The translations under genes were made by a program, and so were the position numbers. A stretch of DNA of 64,000 nt from an uncultured Bacteroidales bacterium (GTDB taxonomy: Bacteria; Bacteroidota; Bacteroidia; Bacteroidales; F082), in the NCBI GenBank assembly GCA_947303085.1, contig CAMYXP010000001.1, positions 620,001 to 684,000 on the forward strand. Direction: 5' to 3'. The notes below the pieces were generated by a model. That model was not told the origin of the DNA and made no database searches. It worked only from the letters and a program-made list of their open reading frames with translations. This document shows positions 48,108 through 57,265 of the stretch, one piece after another. Numbering within the stretch: position 1 is the stretch's first letter; each line of letters begins with the position of its first letter.

Positions 48108-48923
48108 ATGATAACGTTATCAAACTATCCATTCCTGAAATCGTTGAAGCCCAACCGCTTCTTCCTCCTTGCCGGCCCTTGTGTTATCGAAGATGAGGAG
48201 TCGCCTTTCAAAATCGCCGAGCGTCTGGTGCGAATCACAAAAAGCCTCGATATTCCATTGGTTTTCAAAGGTTCATATCGTAAGGCTAACCGCTCGCGTC
48301 TTGATTCGTTTCAGGGGATAGGCGATGAACGCGCTCTCAATGTCTTGAAAAATATATCTACACAGTTCAACGTTCCTGTTGTCACCGATATTCACTCTTG
48401 CGAGGAAGCCGCCATGGCTGCCGAATATGTCGATATTCTTCAGATTCCGGCATTCCTGTGCCGCCAGACCGATCTTCTTATCGCTGCCGCTAAAACCGGT
48501 AAGACTGTCAATATCAAGAAAGGTCAGTTTCTTTCAGGTGAATCGATGCGTTTTGCTGTCGAAAAGGTGCAACAGTCTGGCAATCAGTCTGTTATGTTAA
48601 CTGATAGGGGTAATTTCTTTGGCTATCAAGACCTGGTCGTCGATTACCGTAACATCTACGAGATGCAGAAAAACAACGTTCCGGTCATCATGGATGTCAC
48701 TCATTCGTTGCAACAACCTAATCAGGTCGGTGGTGTCACCGGCGGCAAGCCCGAACTTATCGAATTGATTTCCAAGGCCGCCATCGCTGTCGGTGCCGAC
48801 GGTCTCTTTATGGAAACACATCCAAACCCGGCTCTCGCCAAATCCGACGGTGCCAACATGCTCCGCCTCGACCTCGTCGAAAATTTATTAACAAAATTAG
48901 TAAAAATTAAGGAATCCCTCTAA
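48108..48923 (+). CDS. kdsA: 3-deoxy-8-phosphooctulonate synthase
   Basis: FLLAGPCVIEDEESPFKIAERL, FKGSYRKANRSRLDSFQGIGDERAL, VTDIHSCEEAAMAAEYVDILQIPAFLCRQTDLL. Confidence 0.96.
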   Translation: MITLSNYPFLKSLKPNRFFLLAGPCVIEDEESPFKIAERLVRITKSLDIPLVFKGSYRKANRSRLDSFQGIGDERALNVLKNISTQFNVPVVTDIHSCEEAAMAAEYVDILQIPAFLCRQTDLLIAAAKTGKTVNIKKGQFLSGESMRFAVEKVQQSGNQSVMLTDRGNFFGYQDLVVDYRNIYEMQKNNVPVIMDVTHSLQQPNQVGGVTGGKPELIELISKAAIAVGADGLFMETHPNPALAKSDGANMLRLDLVENLLTKLVKIKESL

Positions 48924-48925
48924 CA

Positions 48926-48963
48926 CCCTTATCCTTCTTATCCTCACTATCCTTCTTATCCTA
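48926..48963. repeat. (CTTATCCNT)n tract, intergenic
   Basis: cccttatccttcttatcctcactatccttcttatccta. Confidence 0.75.
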
Positions 48964-48977
48964 TTAATCTAAAAACT

Positions 48978-49721
48978 TCAAACTTCTAACTTCAACATTT
49001 CCGCGCTTCCGTCTCCCCAGTTCCCGACAAGCGTGTCGTTTTTCACCAACGCCTTTAACGTTTTTATGAATTCTTTTCTTGAAACAGGGTAGGCCCCCAT
49101 TCTTTTAATATGACTCGTTTCCTGTTGAGCGTCAATGAGTTCCATATTGTTTCTTGTCATGAATTGACATAGGTTGTACAACGCCACCTTCGAGGCGTCG
49201 GTCTTGGTGTGGAACATCGATTCGGCGCAGAAAATCTTGCCGATCGAAACGCCATAGAGTCCGCCCACAAGCTCATTGTCCTGATAAACCTCCACCGAAT
49301 GCGCGAATCCGAGGTCATGCAGCTCACAATAAGCCGCTATCATGTCCTCGCTGATCCATGTGCTGGTCTCGTCCTTGTCTTCTTCCTCCTCGGCTTGGTC
49401 GTCGGTGCGCGGCACATTGACGCAAGCGCGTATGACTCCCTCAAAATCAGTGTCAAACGAACATGAATATTTGTTCGATTCTATGGTCTTCCACAACGAT
49501 TTCGTCATCTTCAATTCCGACGGTTTCAGAACCATCCTGGGATCTAACGACCACCATAAAATCGGCTCTCCTTCTTTGTACCATGGAAATATCCCCGATG
49601 AATAGGCGACGAGCAGCCTCTCGGGCGACAAATCTCCGCCAATTGCAAGTAATCCGTCTTTTGTCGAGCGGCTAACCGGCGGAAAATCAAGTACCTCGTC
49701 TTGTAACATGTAGATTGGCAT
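48978..49721 (-). CDS. aat: Leucyl/phenylalanyl-tRNA--protein transferase
   Basis: FPPVSRSTKDGLLAIGGDLSPERLLVAYSSGIFPWYKEGEPILWWSLDPRMVL, GGLYGVSIGKIFCAESMFHTKTDASKVAL. Confidence 0.95.
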   Translation of the reverse strand: MPIYMLQDEVLDFPPVSRSTKDGLLAIGGDLSPERLLVAYSSGIFPWYKEGEPILWWSLDPRMVLKPSELKMTKSLWKTIESNKYSCSFDTDFEGVIRACVNVPRTDDQAEEEEDKDETSTWISEDMIAAYCELHDLGFAHSVEVYQDNELVGGLYGVSIGKIFCAESMFHTKTDASKVALYNLCQFMTRNNMELIDAQQETSHIKRMGAYPVSRKEFIKTLKALVKNDTLVGNWGDGSAEMLKLEV

Positions 49722-49753
49722 GGTATTACGTATTTAGAGGTTTAAATTCCCCA

Positions 49754-49761
49754 CAAAGGTA
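49754..49761 (-). promoter_or_regulatory. -7 box TACCTTTG (minus strand) upstream of aat
   Basis: CAAAGGTA on plus strand. Confidence 0.45.
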
Positions 49762-49803
49762 AAAATAAATTTTCAATTATGCAAGTTTTTTACGCAATTT
49801 TTT

Positions 49804-49811
49804 TAATTTTG
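49804..49811 (+). promoter_or_regulatory. -7 box TAATTTTG upstream of truA
   Basis: TAnnTTTG match. Confidence 0.45.
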
Positions 49812-49822
49812 CAGTGCGAAAA

Positions 49823-50557
49823 ATGAATATGAACAGGTATTTCTTACATCTGGCATACAACGGAAAGGCTTATCACGGCTGGCAAATCCAACCTGGCGAC
49901 ATCAGCGTGCAGGAGGTGCTAGAAAAATGCATCAGCCTAAAACTGAAACAGCAGGTGTCGGTCATAGGCTGCGGCCGCACCGACACAGGCGTCAACGCGC
50001 GCAACTTCTACGCTCATTTCGAGTCGGAACCAATTGCCGATTTGCAACTTTTTGTAAATCAACTCAATATGTTTTTGCCAGATGATATTGTGGTATTCCG
50101 TTGCTGGCAGGTCGACCCCGATCTTCATGCACGCTTCGATGCAAAATCGCGTACCTATCATTATTATGTCACCCGCATGAAAAATCCTTTTCACACCGAC
50201 GACGCACTTTACATTTATGGTGATCTCGATGTCGAAAAGATGAATGAGGCTGCTAAGATTCTCTTTGATTATCAAGATTTTACAAGTTTTTCAAAGCTTC
50301 ACACCCAAGTGAAAACCAACAACTGTAAAATCATGGAGGCTTACTGGTTCGAACAAAACGGCTTGCTTGTCTTCCATATCAAAGCCGACCGTTTTTTAAG
50401 AAATATGGTGCGCGCTATCGTGGGTACACTGCTCGAAGTGGGGAAGGGGAAACTCACTCTCGACGGCTTCCGTAGAATCATCGAGCAAAAAGACCGTTGC
50501 TCCGCCGGCACCTCAATGCCCGCCCACGCTCTGTTTTTAGAAGAGGTTTTGTATTAA
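49823..50557 (+). CDS. truA: tRNA pseudouridine(38-40) synthase
   Basis: ATG at 49823 preferred over GTG at 49814; YFLHLAYNGKAYHGWQIQPGDISVQEVLE, GCGRTDTGVNARNFYAHF, FLRNMVRAIVGTLLEVGKGK. Confidence 0.95.
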   Translation: MNMNRYFLHLAYNGKAYHGWQIQPGDISVQEVLEKCISLKLKQQVSVIGCGRTDTGVNARNFYAHFESEPIADLQLFVNQLNMFLPDDIVVFRCWQVDPDLHARFDAKSRTYHYYVTRMKNPFHTDDALYIYGDLDVEKMNEAAKILFDYQDFTSFSKLHTQVKTNNCKIMEAYWFEQNGLLVFHIKADRFLRNMVRAIVGTLLEVGKGKLTLDGFRRIIEQKDRCSAGTSMPAHALFLEEVLY

Positions 50558-50564
50558 GCTTTCA

Positions 50565-50593
50565 GAACTACACGACTGTTTTTCGTGTAGTTC
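50565..50593. terminator. Inverted repeat between convergent truA and GH97
   Basis: GAACTACACGA-ctgtttt-TCGTGTAGTTC, perfect 11-bp arms, no long T tract. Confidence 0.55.
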
Positions 50594-50650
50594 AGAGATA
50601 GATAAAACAGATTTCAATGTCTGTGTAAACCAGTGGAATCTGTGAGTTTT

Positions 50651-52690
50651 TTATTGTATGATTACTACGGCTCCGCCGCCACTTTTCAACTCAATCGTTA
50701 TCTTATTATCCCTGAAATCCTCATCATCCCTATTGTCCCTAAACTCCCTAATGTCCTTAATGATTCTATAATCTTCCGCATTTCTCTCCGCGTTCACTCC
50801 GTCACAATAAATAATAACACTGCTGTCATACCGAGCGAAGCGAGGAATCTCAATCTCCACCGTCCTGGCCTCCCAGTTCGTTATCGCCCCGATATACCAC
50901 GTATCTCCCTTTCTCCTTGCAATCACTGCATATTCGCCAAGTTTACCGTCAAGCGCAATCGTCTCGTCCCAAACCGTCGGCACGCTTGCGATGAAATCGA
51001 CGCATTCCTGGTTCTGCATGTACTTGGTCGGACTGTCGCACAGCATGTTGAACGGCGACTCAAATATCACATACTCTGCGAGTTGCCTGCATCGTGTGCC
51101 TTGGCTCATCGGGTTGGTGTAGATGGCACGGAAGTGATATTTCGTGGCGTTGTCCATGGCACCCTGTGTGTAATCCAAGTTTCCAGCCACCATCCTGATG
51201 TACGGTATCATGCACTCGTAATTCACCTGGTTGAGGTCGTCGTCCCATTTCGACTGCTCCAAACCGTAAACGCCCTCGAAATTCAGCACGTTAGGGTAGG
51301 TGCGGCTCAGTCCCGTAGGCTTGTAAGCGCCATGAAAATCAACGAAAAGGTGATATTTCGCAGCCATCGCCGCCATCCTGTAATAAAAGTCAACAACCTT
51401 CTGGTCGTCTCTGTCCATGAAGTCGACCTTGAATCCTTTGATGCCCAACTCGCTGTAGTGCTTGCAAACGTGTTCCATGTCTCTGTCAATGGCAACATAT
51501 CCTGCCCAAAGCACCAATCCGACGTTACGTTCGTCGGCGTATGCCACAAGCTCTTCAAGATTTATCTCAGGCACCACTTGGAACAAATCGGCTTGCTTGT
51601 TCACCGCCCAGCCTTCGTCCAAAATCACGTATTCTATGCCATTTTTCGACGCGAAATCGATGTAATATTTATAGGTGTCGTTGTTGATGCCCGCCTTGAA
51701 GTCGACACCCCAGATATTCCAGTTGTTCCACCAGTCCCAAGCCACCTTTCCAGGCTTGATCCAACTCACATCTTTCACCCTCGACGGCGACGCGAGCTTG
51801 TAAACCATGTCGCTGTTCATCAGCTCGGCATCGTTCTCCGAAATCACCATAGCCCTCCACGGAAAGTCGCGTGTTCCCTTGACTTTCGCGACGAATTCCT
51901 CTCTCTCTTTCACCACCATCTGCAGCATGTTATGACCGCCTTGCTCCTCAACCTTCGGATATGTCGCTTGCACCGCCTCTAAGCTGTTGCCATTGCCTTT
52001 TCTGAAGAATGTTCCCGGATAATCTTCCAAATCCGACTCCATAATCACAACTTTTTTGCCGTCTTTCAAACATATTAATAAAGGTGTAAATGCTATGCGT
52101 TCCTCGTCCATCTTCGAGATGTTGTCAACGGTGTATTGGCTCTCAAACGATGTGAAAAACTGCTGCGTAAGGAAGTCACCTTCGCCTTTTCTGGCATTAA
52201 CGTATGGTATATATGCTTGATAATCATCGTCGAAGCAATAATTTACATTTTCTTTTTTGACAATTATCTGCTTCCTGAAACTCGTCGAAAATCTGTATGC
52301 CACTCCGTCGTCAAATGCCCTGAAAGTTATTTTATAATTCCCTTTAAAATTGATAATCAATTCATTATACTTATTCTCAACTTCTTTTTTCTTATAAAAA
52401 TCGGCATTCAAAACTTCATTTACCGAATTCGTCTTCACATTTTTTATCGTTCCTTTAAATCCTAAAACTTTCCCGTCTCCCAACTCTATCGAAATCGGTG
52501 ATTCATTGATAATCACTGTGTTATCATGCATTACTGAATATTTCACCTCATCCCTGACATTAATCTTTACCTCAATCTTTCCATTTGGTGATTTCAGCTC
52601 ATACTCATTAACGCCCTTAATGCCATTAATGCCCTTAACGCTATTAATAACCCCCAAAATAATCATTAAAAATACAATTAACTTTTTCAT
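50651..52690 (-). CDS. Glycoside hydrolase family 97 (SusB-like)
   Basis: ELKSPNGKIEVKINV, GVAYRFS, WIKPGKVAWDWWNNWNI, FASKNGIEYVILDEGW, VDFHGAYKPTGLSRTYPNVLNFEGVYGLE, GDTWYIGAITNW. Confidence 0.95.
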   Translation of the reverse strand: MKKLIVFLMIILGVINSVKGINGIKGVNEYELKSPNGKIEVKINVRDEVKYSVMHDNTVIINESPISIELGDGKVLGFKGTIKNVKTNSVNEVLNADFYKKKEVENKYNELIINFKGNYKITFRAFDDGVAYRFSTSFRKQIIVKKENVNYCFDDDYQAYIPYVNARKGEGDFLTQQFFTSFESQYTVDNISKMDEERIAFTPLLICLKDGKKVVIMESDLEDYPGTFFRKGNGNSLEAVQATYPKVEEQGGHNMLQMVVKEREEFVAKVKGTRDFPWRAMVISENDAELMNSDMVYKLASPSRVKDVSWIKPGKVAWDWWNNWNIWGVDFKAGINNDTYKYYIDFASKNGIEYVILDEGWAVNKQADLFQVVPEINLEELVAYADERNVGLVLWAGYVAIDRDMEHVCKHYSELGIKGFKVDFMDRDDQKVVDFYYRMAAMAAKYHLFVDFHGAYKPTGLSRTYPNVLNFEGVYGLEQSKWDDDLNQVNYECMIPYIRMVAGNLDYTQGAMDNATKYHFRAIYTNPMSQGTRCRQLAEYVIFESPFNMLCDSPTKYMQNQECVDFIASVPTVWDETIALDGKLGEYAVIARRKGDTWYIGAITNWEARTVEIEIPRFARYDSSVIIYCDGVNAERNAEDYRIIKDIREFRDNRDDEDFRDNKITIELKSGGGAVVIIQ
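50717..50775 (-). repeat. Degenerate TTAGGG-rich tandem tract in the GH97 C-terminal coding region
   Basis: Minus strand ...attaaggacattagggagtttagggacaatagggatgatgagg... encoding IIKDIREFRDNRDDEDFRDN; similar to 45484-45530. Confidence 0.65.
50822..50851 (-). repeat. Dispersed repeat inside the GH97 gene (encodes EIPRFARYDS)
   Basis: Minus strand gagattcctcgcttcgctcggtatgacagc; 26/30 match to 32816-32845. Confidence 0.88.
52606..52650 (-). repeat. Degenerate ATTAAGGGC tandem tract at the N-terminus of GH97
   Basis: Plus strand cattaacgcccttaatgccattaatgcccttaacgctattaata; encodes INSVKGINGIKGVN after the signal peptide. Confidence 0.7.
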
Positions 52691-52708
52691 AGTTTTCCTT
52701 TTTTTTAT

Positions 52709-52747
52709 GAGATTTTTCGATTCCGCTTCGCTTCACTCGAAATGACG
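52709..52747. repeat. Inverted copy of the TCATTTCGA...GAGAAATCTC dispersed repeat
   Basis: gagatttttcgattccgcttcgcttcactcgaaatgacg upstream of the GH97 start. Confidence 0.85.
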
Positions 52748-52803
52748 GTCATTTTTTTTATGACAAAATTAAACTAAATATCTTTTCGTATCTAAAAATT
52801 CTT

Positions 52804-52811
52804 TAATTTTG
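52804..52811 (+). promoter_or_regulatory. -7 box TAATTTTG upstream of pepE
   Basis: TAnnTTTG match. Confidence 0.45.
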
Positions 52812-52833
52812 TAAAAATTTTAAAAAATAAACT

Positions 52834-53598
52834 ATGAGAAATTTACTATTAATCAGCAATTCAACAAACTTTGGTGAAACATATTTGGCTTGGGCAATGA
52901 CTCAGCTCGAGCAGTTTTTCGAAAAAAATAAACTCGGCGCGAAGACCAAGGTCGCTTTCGTTCCTTTCGCTGGCGTTTTCATCGGCGGAAATCCTTATCC
53001 GAAGAGCTATGATGCTTATACTGAGAAGGTTAAGAAAGTTTTCAACGAGAAATTGGGTGTCGAAAAGTTCGTATCGGTCCACGAAGTAGAGGATAAAGTG
53101 GGTCTTGTGAAGACTGCCGACTGCATCGTCGTAGGTGGCGGCAACACCTTCCATCTCGTCGCGGAATTGCATAAATTCGGACTTATGCAAGCCATAGCTG
53201 AATGCGCCAACAACGGCACGCCTTACATCGGATGGAGTGCCGGCTCAAACATCGCTTGCCCTACTCTCTGCACCACAAACGATATGCCTATAGTGCAGCC
53301 TGCAAGCTTTAATACATTGAATCTCATACCTTTCCAGATAAATCCTCATTATCTCGACCCGCATCCTGAAATCGACAAGATGATAAAACATGGCGGCGAG
53401 ACTCGTCAGGACCGTATCAACGAATATCTCGCGGTGCGCCAGGAGATGAAGGTCGTCGGATTGCGTGAAGCCACAGCGATTTGGGTGGTTGGCGACAAGT
53501 ATTTCCTCAAAGGCGGCAAGAAAATGATGATTTTCCAATACGGCAAGGAACCTGTCGAGCTCGAACCTAATCAGGAAATAACGAAATTCGTGCTGTGA
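52834..53598 (+). CDS. pepE: Dipeptidase E (peptidase S51)
   Basis: VVGGGNTFHLVAELHKFGLMQAI, YIGWSAGSNIACPTLCTTNDMPIVQP, INPHYLDPHPE. Confidence 0.92.
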   Translation: MRNLLLISNSTNFGETYLAWAMTQLEQFFEKNKLGAKTKVAFVPFAGVFIGGNPYPKSYDAYTEKVKKVFNEKLGVEKFVSVHEVEDKVGLVKTADCIVVGGGNTFHLVAELHKFGLMQAIAECANNGTPYIGWSAGSNIACPTLCTTNDMPIVQPASFNTLNLIPFQINPHYLDPHPEIDKMIKHGGETRQDRINEYLAVRQEMKVVGLREATAIWVVGDKYFLKGGKKMMIFQYGKEPVELEPNQEITKFVL

Positions 53599-53644
53599 TT
53601 GTGAATAAAATGCGTTTTTTCTTGTTTTGTAAAAGAAAAATGTT

Positions 53645-53652
53645 TATATTTG
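53645..53652 (+). promoter_or_regulatory. -7 box TATATTTG upstream of the secreted five-gene run
   Basis: TAnnTTTG match about 30 nt before the 53683 start. Confidence 0.5.
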
Positions 53653-53682
53653 CAAATTTTATAGAAAATTAATAATTAAAAT

Positions 53683-54267
53683 ATGAAAAAGATATTTTAC
53701 CTCGTGATTGCGGTGTTGTTGCTCTCGGCAATTCCTGAAATCTCATTTGCCCAGTCGAACGACCCGTTCGATAATGAGACTCTTAAAGCGACAGGCACCA
53801 CAACAAAACGCGAAAAGAAAGTCGACCGTAAGAAAAAGGTTGAGACTGAAGAGGTTACAACAGCAAAACCTCAGCCGCAGCCACAACCGAAACCTGTTGT
53901 TGAAGAGGTTAAAGTAAACGATATGGTGGTCTCCAACCCTTGTGATGAATGGCTCGATTTCGAGTTAGTCTCTTTGGTTGGAAGCAGAGGATCACAAACC
54001 GTAAAGCTTACCGCTAAAATCACAAATCATAAGAGCAATAAGAGAATGTATGTCGGTGGAAATTTCATCGCCTACGATAGCGAAGGCGAGGAGCATAGAA
54101 CCGGTTATTACAGCGGATATGATATGCTTACCGATATCACGGTGAAGTTTTCACTTGATGTTCCTGGGAAAATCAACCCGGCTAAAACAAAAGTTATGCC
54201 TGTCATCAGCTTCAACATTGATGACTGCCGCATCGAATTGAGAAACGTGCCAATTGATTGGAAATAA
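53683..54267 (+). CDS. Secreted protein of unknown function with PQPQPQPKP linker
   Basis: Signal peptide MKKIFYLVIAVLLLSAIPEISFAQ; Lys-rich then PQ-repeat region, then beta-rich domain. Confidence 0.65.
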   Translation: MKKIFYLVIAVLLLSAIPEISFAQSNDPFDNETLKATGTTTKREKKVDRKKKVETEEVTTAKPQPQPQPKPVVEEVKVNDMVVSNPCDEWLDFELVSLVGSRGSQTVKLTAKITNHKSNKRMYVGGNFIAYDSEGEEHRTGYYSGYDMLTDITVKFSLDVPGKINPAKTKVMPVISFNIDDCRIELRNVPIDWK

Positions 54268-54279
54268 AAATGTTTTGTT

Positions 54280-55716
54280 ATGAGAAATATTACAAAATTC
54301 GCTTTTATTCAAGCTGTGGCGTTGCTGCTTTTGGCAAACACGGCTTTCGCGCAGAAACAAAATGAGAAAAGATCGGTCCTCGACCAGCAGTATGAGGTGC
54401 AATATTCCGGCGTAGGTCAGGACGGGACAAAGGTTTTCACTGTCATCACAACAGCTAAAGACGCCACCGAAGGTGTCGAGATGGCTAAACGTGACGCTGT
54501 GGCAGCCTGTCTTTTCCGTGGAATAGCGGCTTCGGGACAAACCAAAGCCACTCCGGCTATCGTGTCTTACGACGTGGCTGAGAAAAACATCGATTTCTTC
54601 GAGAATTTCCTGGCACTTCCGACAAAGAAGACCCCTGGCGGACAATATCATCGTTTCATCAACAGAACGGGTAACCCTCAGACCGTGAAAAACGGCAAGG
54701 CTTACAACGTCTCGATTGAGGTTCAGGTGAAATACGACGAACTCGTGAAATACATGCAGGATAAAGGCTATGCTACAGATGTCAAGACCACAACTGCCGG
54801 AAAATATGCCAAACCTATCCTGATGGTCGTTCCGTCGGATGTCTACTGCAACGACATGGGATTCGTACAGAAATGGAAAGACGAGAACGGCAACGTGCAG
54901 ACTATCCCTAACTACGATATCTTCGGCCGTGAAGACAGCCGCGACCTGCGTCTCGTGATAGCTTCACTGAATGAGATTTTCAAAAACAAAGGCTTTGAGA
55001 CACAGAGCCTTGAGTTCCTCCTCAAAAGCCTAAAACAGGAAGAACAGGAGAACGCTCTTATCGGTGACGACTACGAACTCGACGGCCAGATCGTTGAGTC
55101 GCCAATCGACCGCATCAAACGTACCGCTAACGTCGATTTCATCGTCGACCTTGACTTCGAGGTGATGGAAAAAGGCATGGGACGTTATATCACATTCAAC
55201 ATGAGAGCCGTCGACGTGAGTGCTAACGCTAGAGAAATAGCTCACGCTCACGGCGATGGAAAACCGTCTAACTCAGCTACAGTCAACACTTTGCTTGAAG
55301 AAGCTGTGCTTAATCACATGGATGGTTTCTGCAAGAAACTGCAGGATGAATTCGTCGACATGTCGAAAAACGGCCGTATGATTACCGTGAAAATCAAGAG
55401 AACCGACAACTCTCCATACAACCTCTTGAGAGATACCTTCGTGTTTGAAGGCGAACAAACAGCCTTGAACGATATCATCTACTATTGGTTGCAGGACAAC
55501 ACCGTCGATGGCAACCCTACAAGAACCATCACTCCTAACGTGCTGACATTCAATCAGGTGATGATTCCATTGACAAAAGAAGGCCGTCGTGGCGCTATCC
55601 AACGTGTTGATACTCAAAGCTATCTGACAGGTTTGCAAAGCTTCCTGAGAAACAATTACAGTATCGACGGCACCATCTATATGCGCGGCCCGAGCGAGGT
55701 TTGGTTGGTTTTATAA
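54280..55716 (+). CDS. Secreted DUF6175-like protein with LPP20-like N-terminal region
   Basis: Signal peptide ending ANTAFAQ; TTAKDATEGVEMAKRDAVAACLFRGIA. DUF name by recall. Confidence 0.6.
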   Translation: MRNITKFAFIQAVALLLLANTAFAQKQNEKRSVLDQQYEVQYSGVGQDGTKVFTVITTAKDATEGVEMAKRDAVAACLFRGIAASGQTKATPAIVSYDVAEKNIDFFENFLALPTKKTPGGQYHRFINRTGNPQTVKNGKAYNVSIEVQVKYDELVKYMQDKGYATDVKTTTAGKYAKPILMVVPSDVYCNDMGFVQKWKDENGNVQTIPNYDIFGREDSRDLRLVIASLNEIFKNKGFETQSLEFLLKSLKQEEQENALIGDDYELDGQIVESPIDRIKRTANVDFIVDLDFEVMEKGMGRYITFNMRAVDVSANAREIAHAHGDGKPSNSATVNTLLEEAVLNHMDGFCKKLQDEFVDMSKNGRMITVKIKRTDNSPYNLLRDTFVFEGEQTALNDIIYYWLQDNTVDGNPTRTITPNVLTFNQVMIPLTKEGRRGAIQRVDTQSYLTGLQSFLRNNYSIDGTIYMRGPSEVWLVL

Positions 55717-55733
55717 TTTAAAATGGTAAGAAA

Positions 55734-56282
55734 ATGAAAAGGATTAAATTGTTTTTATTGGCGGCGCTTGTAATGATTTCAAGCTCTTTGCTGAAAGCTC
55801 AGTCGGAAATGACCTTCGAACAGATGATACCTGTCAGAGTCCTCATGCCTGTTAACAAAGAGGTGAAAGGCGACGCCCTCACGGTGCTTTACAACAGAAT
55901 AAATCAGGCGGTGACACTCAACGGATTAGGCTCTTCGACCAATGAAAGCCGTTTCCTCATCGTCACATCTGTCACGATAATCTCAAAGTCGGTGGTGCCG
56001 GCAGTTCCGCCACAATATACCGCTGAGGTTGAGATGGCATTCTATTTTGTCGATAATGTCAACAAAGTGATTCTCTCGCAGGAGATGATTACCAAGAAAG
56101 GTATCGACAGCAGTGACGACAAAGCTGTGGCGAAAGCTATCAAATATGTTCAGGCTCGTGATCCTAAGTTCAAGAAACTCATAACCATAGGCAAACAAAG
56201 AGCCATAGAGTATTACAAAGCCACTGAAGCGACAGAGTCGGATGAGAACTCAACGCCTGATGTCTCTTGGATTTTTGAATAA
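55734..56282 (+). CDS. Secreted protein of unknown function
   Basis: Signal peptide MKRIKLFLLAALVMISSSLLKAQ; 17-nt gap from preceding gene. Confidence 0.6.
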   Translation: MKRIKLFLLAALVMISSSLLKAQSEMTFEQMIPVRVLMPVNKEVKGDALTVLYNRINQAVTLNGLGSSTNESRFLIVTSVTIISKSVVPAVPPQYTAEVEMAFYFVDNVNKVILSQEMITKKGIDSSDDKAVAKAIKYVQARDPKFKKLITIGKQRAIEYYKATEATESDENSTPDVSWIFE

Positions 56283-56297
56283 TGAAATTTTGAAGTT

Positions 56298-57224
56298 ATG
56301 AAAAAGATATTGATAATAGCACTCAGTTTGATTCTCCCTCTTTGCACATTCGCACAGAAAAAAGGCTTCAAACTCGTGGAAAAAAGCGGCGAAAAACCTG
56401 AATGGGTCGGAAAAGGCAGCGTAAAAGACTTTATCATCGTCCAGTCCGACAAACCAACTATCGATGAGGCTAAAGCCGACGCCATGCAGAAAGTGCGCGC
56501 TGAGATAGCCTCGTCGGTGGCGACAAATGTGATGCGTACTGTCAACTCTTATACCCAAAAGACCATCGAAGACGGTAACGCGACAACCAACGCCACTATG
56601 TCGATAGAATCAACTTCTAAAATAGCTAAAATGCCTGCTATTCAAGGAGTTAGCATCACTAAGGCAGAGACATATCAGGAGCTGTTTAAAAATAAGAAGA
56701 CAGGTGAGGAATATTACAACCTCTATGTGAAATACCCATTCTCGCAGTTCGACCTCGTGGAACTCGTCACAGCATACGAGAAACATGAGAAAGAGATTGA
56801 TAATCAAATCGCTGAATATGAAGACGGACTCGATAATATCGAATCGGTTGAACAGATCGACGCTGCAATCATTGCACTCGGAGCGCTTTCGAAAGAACTC
56901 GGTAGCGATGATGCCAGAGTCGACAGAATCAGCGGAATATCAAACAGATACATCGCGATTTATGATAATATCATCATTGATATCGTCAATAATGTGAAAG
57001 GACAACTCACTGTCAGACTCGTTTACAACGGCAAGACCGTCGCCACATCACAAAAACCACGTGTTTCGTCGAATTGCGCGGCGCAGTTTAATGTGAAAAA
57101 CGATGATAACAATGTGATTATCAACTACAATGCCGATTATTGCTACGATCAAGACGATAATTATATTGAGATTAGATTCAGATTCGGCTCGAAATTCGTG
57201 AAAGAAAAAGCATATTTTAAATAG
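56298..57224 (+). CDS. LPP20-like secreted protein
   Basis: Signal peptide; KPEWVGKGSVKDFIIVQSDKPTIDEAKADAMQKVRAEIASSVATNV. Confidence 0.65.
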   Translation: MKKILIIALSLILPLCTFAQKKGFKLVEKSGEKPEWVGKGSVKDFIIVQSDKPTIDEAKADAMQKVRAEIASSVATNVMRTVNSYTQKTIEDGNATTNATMSIESTSKIAKMPAIQGVSITKAETYQELFKNKKTGEEYYNLYVKYPFSQFDLVELVTAYEKHEKEIDNQIAEYEDGLDNIESVEQIDAAIIALGALSKELGSDDARVDRISGISNRYIAIYDNIIIDIVNNVKGQLTVRLVYNGKTVATSQKPRVSSNCAAQFNVKNDDNNVIINYNADYCYDQDDNYIEIRFRFGSKFVKEKAYFK

Positions 57225-57265
57225 AAATAATCAACAAACAAATTACTAACTAAAAATTTATTATC

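Noticed and set aside
48978-49721. Acidic DDQAEEEEDKDET stretch in Aat considered as another repeat insertion
   Set aside because: Low-complexity Glu/Asp codons; no match to the repeat families seen elsewhere in the window.
50633-51982. 449-aa plus-strand ORF
   Set aside because: Antisense to GH97; Arg/His-rich shadow ORF.
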